Source of the DNA: Glandiceps talaboti
Taxonomy: Eukaryota > Hemichordata > Enteropneusta > Spengelidae
DNA length: 64,000 nt
Assembly: GCF_964340395.1 (NCBI RefSeq)
Contig: NC_135570.1
Span: 2,752,001-2,816,000, forward strand
Direction of reading: 5' to 3'
A program made the position numbers and the translations under genes. The notes beneath the pieces were generated by a model. It worked only from the letters and a program-made list of their open reading frames with translations. It made no database searches and was not told where the DNA came from. Below are positions 63,101 to 64,000 of the stretch, one piece after another (position 1 is the first letter of the stretch; each line of letters begins with the position of its first letter).

Positions 63101-64000
63101 TGTCAATACGAGAAGACAGTAGTACTTTTTGATACAGAGAAACTCAGGAAAGGTCAAGGGAACACTCAAAGGTAATTGAAGACAGATTCAGTAGTCCTCC
63201 TATATCATAAGGTAGGGTGACCTATGTCAGTACAGACTCATGAGACCTCTCCAGTTCACACAGGTTCAGGTAATAAAATGTTAAAAAACTTAAAAGTTTC
63301 AGGAGACAGAGTTTGGAACATTTTTCTTACCTATATAAATGGGGCTATCGGTGGAAAATCAAAGACATTTGATGATTATGCTGTGAATGTTTGTTTCATA
63401 TGATTTTGTACCATGTCATTTGTTGTCATACACATCTGCTGTTTTCAATCCTCATTTAGTTAACTAATCAATTCATGCATTTGGTTTTTACCAAGTCTAC
63501 AAAACACCATAATCCAGTTATTTACTTGGCAGCTATTTTCAAAATCAAAAGAATACAATGACATTCAAGACAAGAGAAATGAGGTTAGCATGTTCATCAT
63601 AGAATCCGATTTTACAACAGGACAAAAGGCAGTCGTAAAGTGAATGTCAAGTAACATGTGTTCCTTGAGCATAACTATTTGAAGAATGAAGCATGACGCC
63701 GGCATTTGTCTCCAAACACTAAGACAGTGGATTTTAAAGGTTTAGAATTAAAATGTAGACGTGAAAAACTGTCTGGCAGAGATATGGAAAGAGTCGATCT
63801 GAAAAGAGGAATGGCTTCATTGTAAAGCAATGCGAGAACTTGGGATTGAATCCTTGCTTGTTTTAGTTACTAAGCACTGAACCATTGTGGTTCCTCTAGT
63901 GGTGAAAATATTTAATTTTTTGCCTTTCTGATAACTGAATTATGGTGTTTTGTACAAGATTTTTTGTATGATTATAATTTGAAAAGAGTTCTGTTATGAA

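Noticed and set aside
62215-63175. Open frames with a repeated MASYKNY-type peptide
   Set aside because: They are a 64-bp minisatellite in a P4HA intron. The frame drifts because 64 is not a multiple of 3, and nothing resembles the catalytic domain.

Overview
The window is animal nuclear DNA: AT-rich, with small exons (33-274 nt) in long introns, GT-AG splice sites, a tRNA-derived SINE, LINE and Penelope-type retroelement remnants, MITEs and many micro- and minisatellites. There are no bacterial features. The gene set and repeat style suggest a marine invertebrate, possibly a deuterostome such as a hemichordate, amphioxus or echinoderm, but the sequence alone does not settle the species.

Layout. 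(1) 432-2404, minus: first two coding exons of an unrecognised coiled-coil protein that runs off the left edge. (2) 7681-18679, plus: a complete G3BP gene (Ras-GAP SH3-binding protein, stress-granule nucleator), 9 coding exons, 509 aa, with NTF2-like domain, RRM and Gly/Arg-rich tail. (3) 26425-44822, minus: a complete lysosomal alpha-mannosidase (MAN2B1) gene, 25 coding exons per transcript, 999 aa. (4) 46608 to beyond the right edge, plus: the collagen prolyl 4-hydroxylase alpha subunit (P4HA), first 7 coding exons (365 aa); the catalytic 2OG-Fe(II) core lies outside. G3BP and MAN2B1 converge on a 7.7-kb repeat-rich spacer. MAN2B1 and P4HA, both secretory-pathway glycoproteins, diverge from a 1.8-kb spacer.

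Main discovery. MAN2B1 has two adjacent versions of exon 5 (40669-40872 and 40448-40651). Each is exactly 204 nt and 68 codons, both are phase 0/0, both have intact splice sites, and they share about 59% amino-acid identity. The gap between them is 17 nt (gt...ag), too short to be removed as an intron and not a multiple of 3. This is the expected architecture of sterically enforced mutually exclusive exons, and it would produce two lysosomal mannosidases differing in a segment right after the catalytic nucleophile motif.

Other notable items: a 10-copy, 53-bp tandem array that repeats the exon-2 acceptor and 45 nt of coding sequence; a similar 49-bp duplication of the exon-4 acceptor; a Penelope-like element fragment with GIY-YIG endonuclease ORF and a foldable hammerhead ribozyme; a group of MITEs with TAG...CTA ends and 9-bp target duplications; a miRNA-precursor-like hairpin at 21783-21858; and large fold-back repeats. 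All exon calls are by eye from translation, splice consensus and remembered family motifs; no alignment or search was run.
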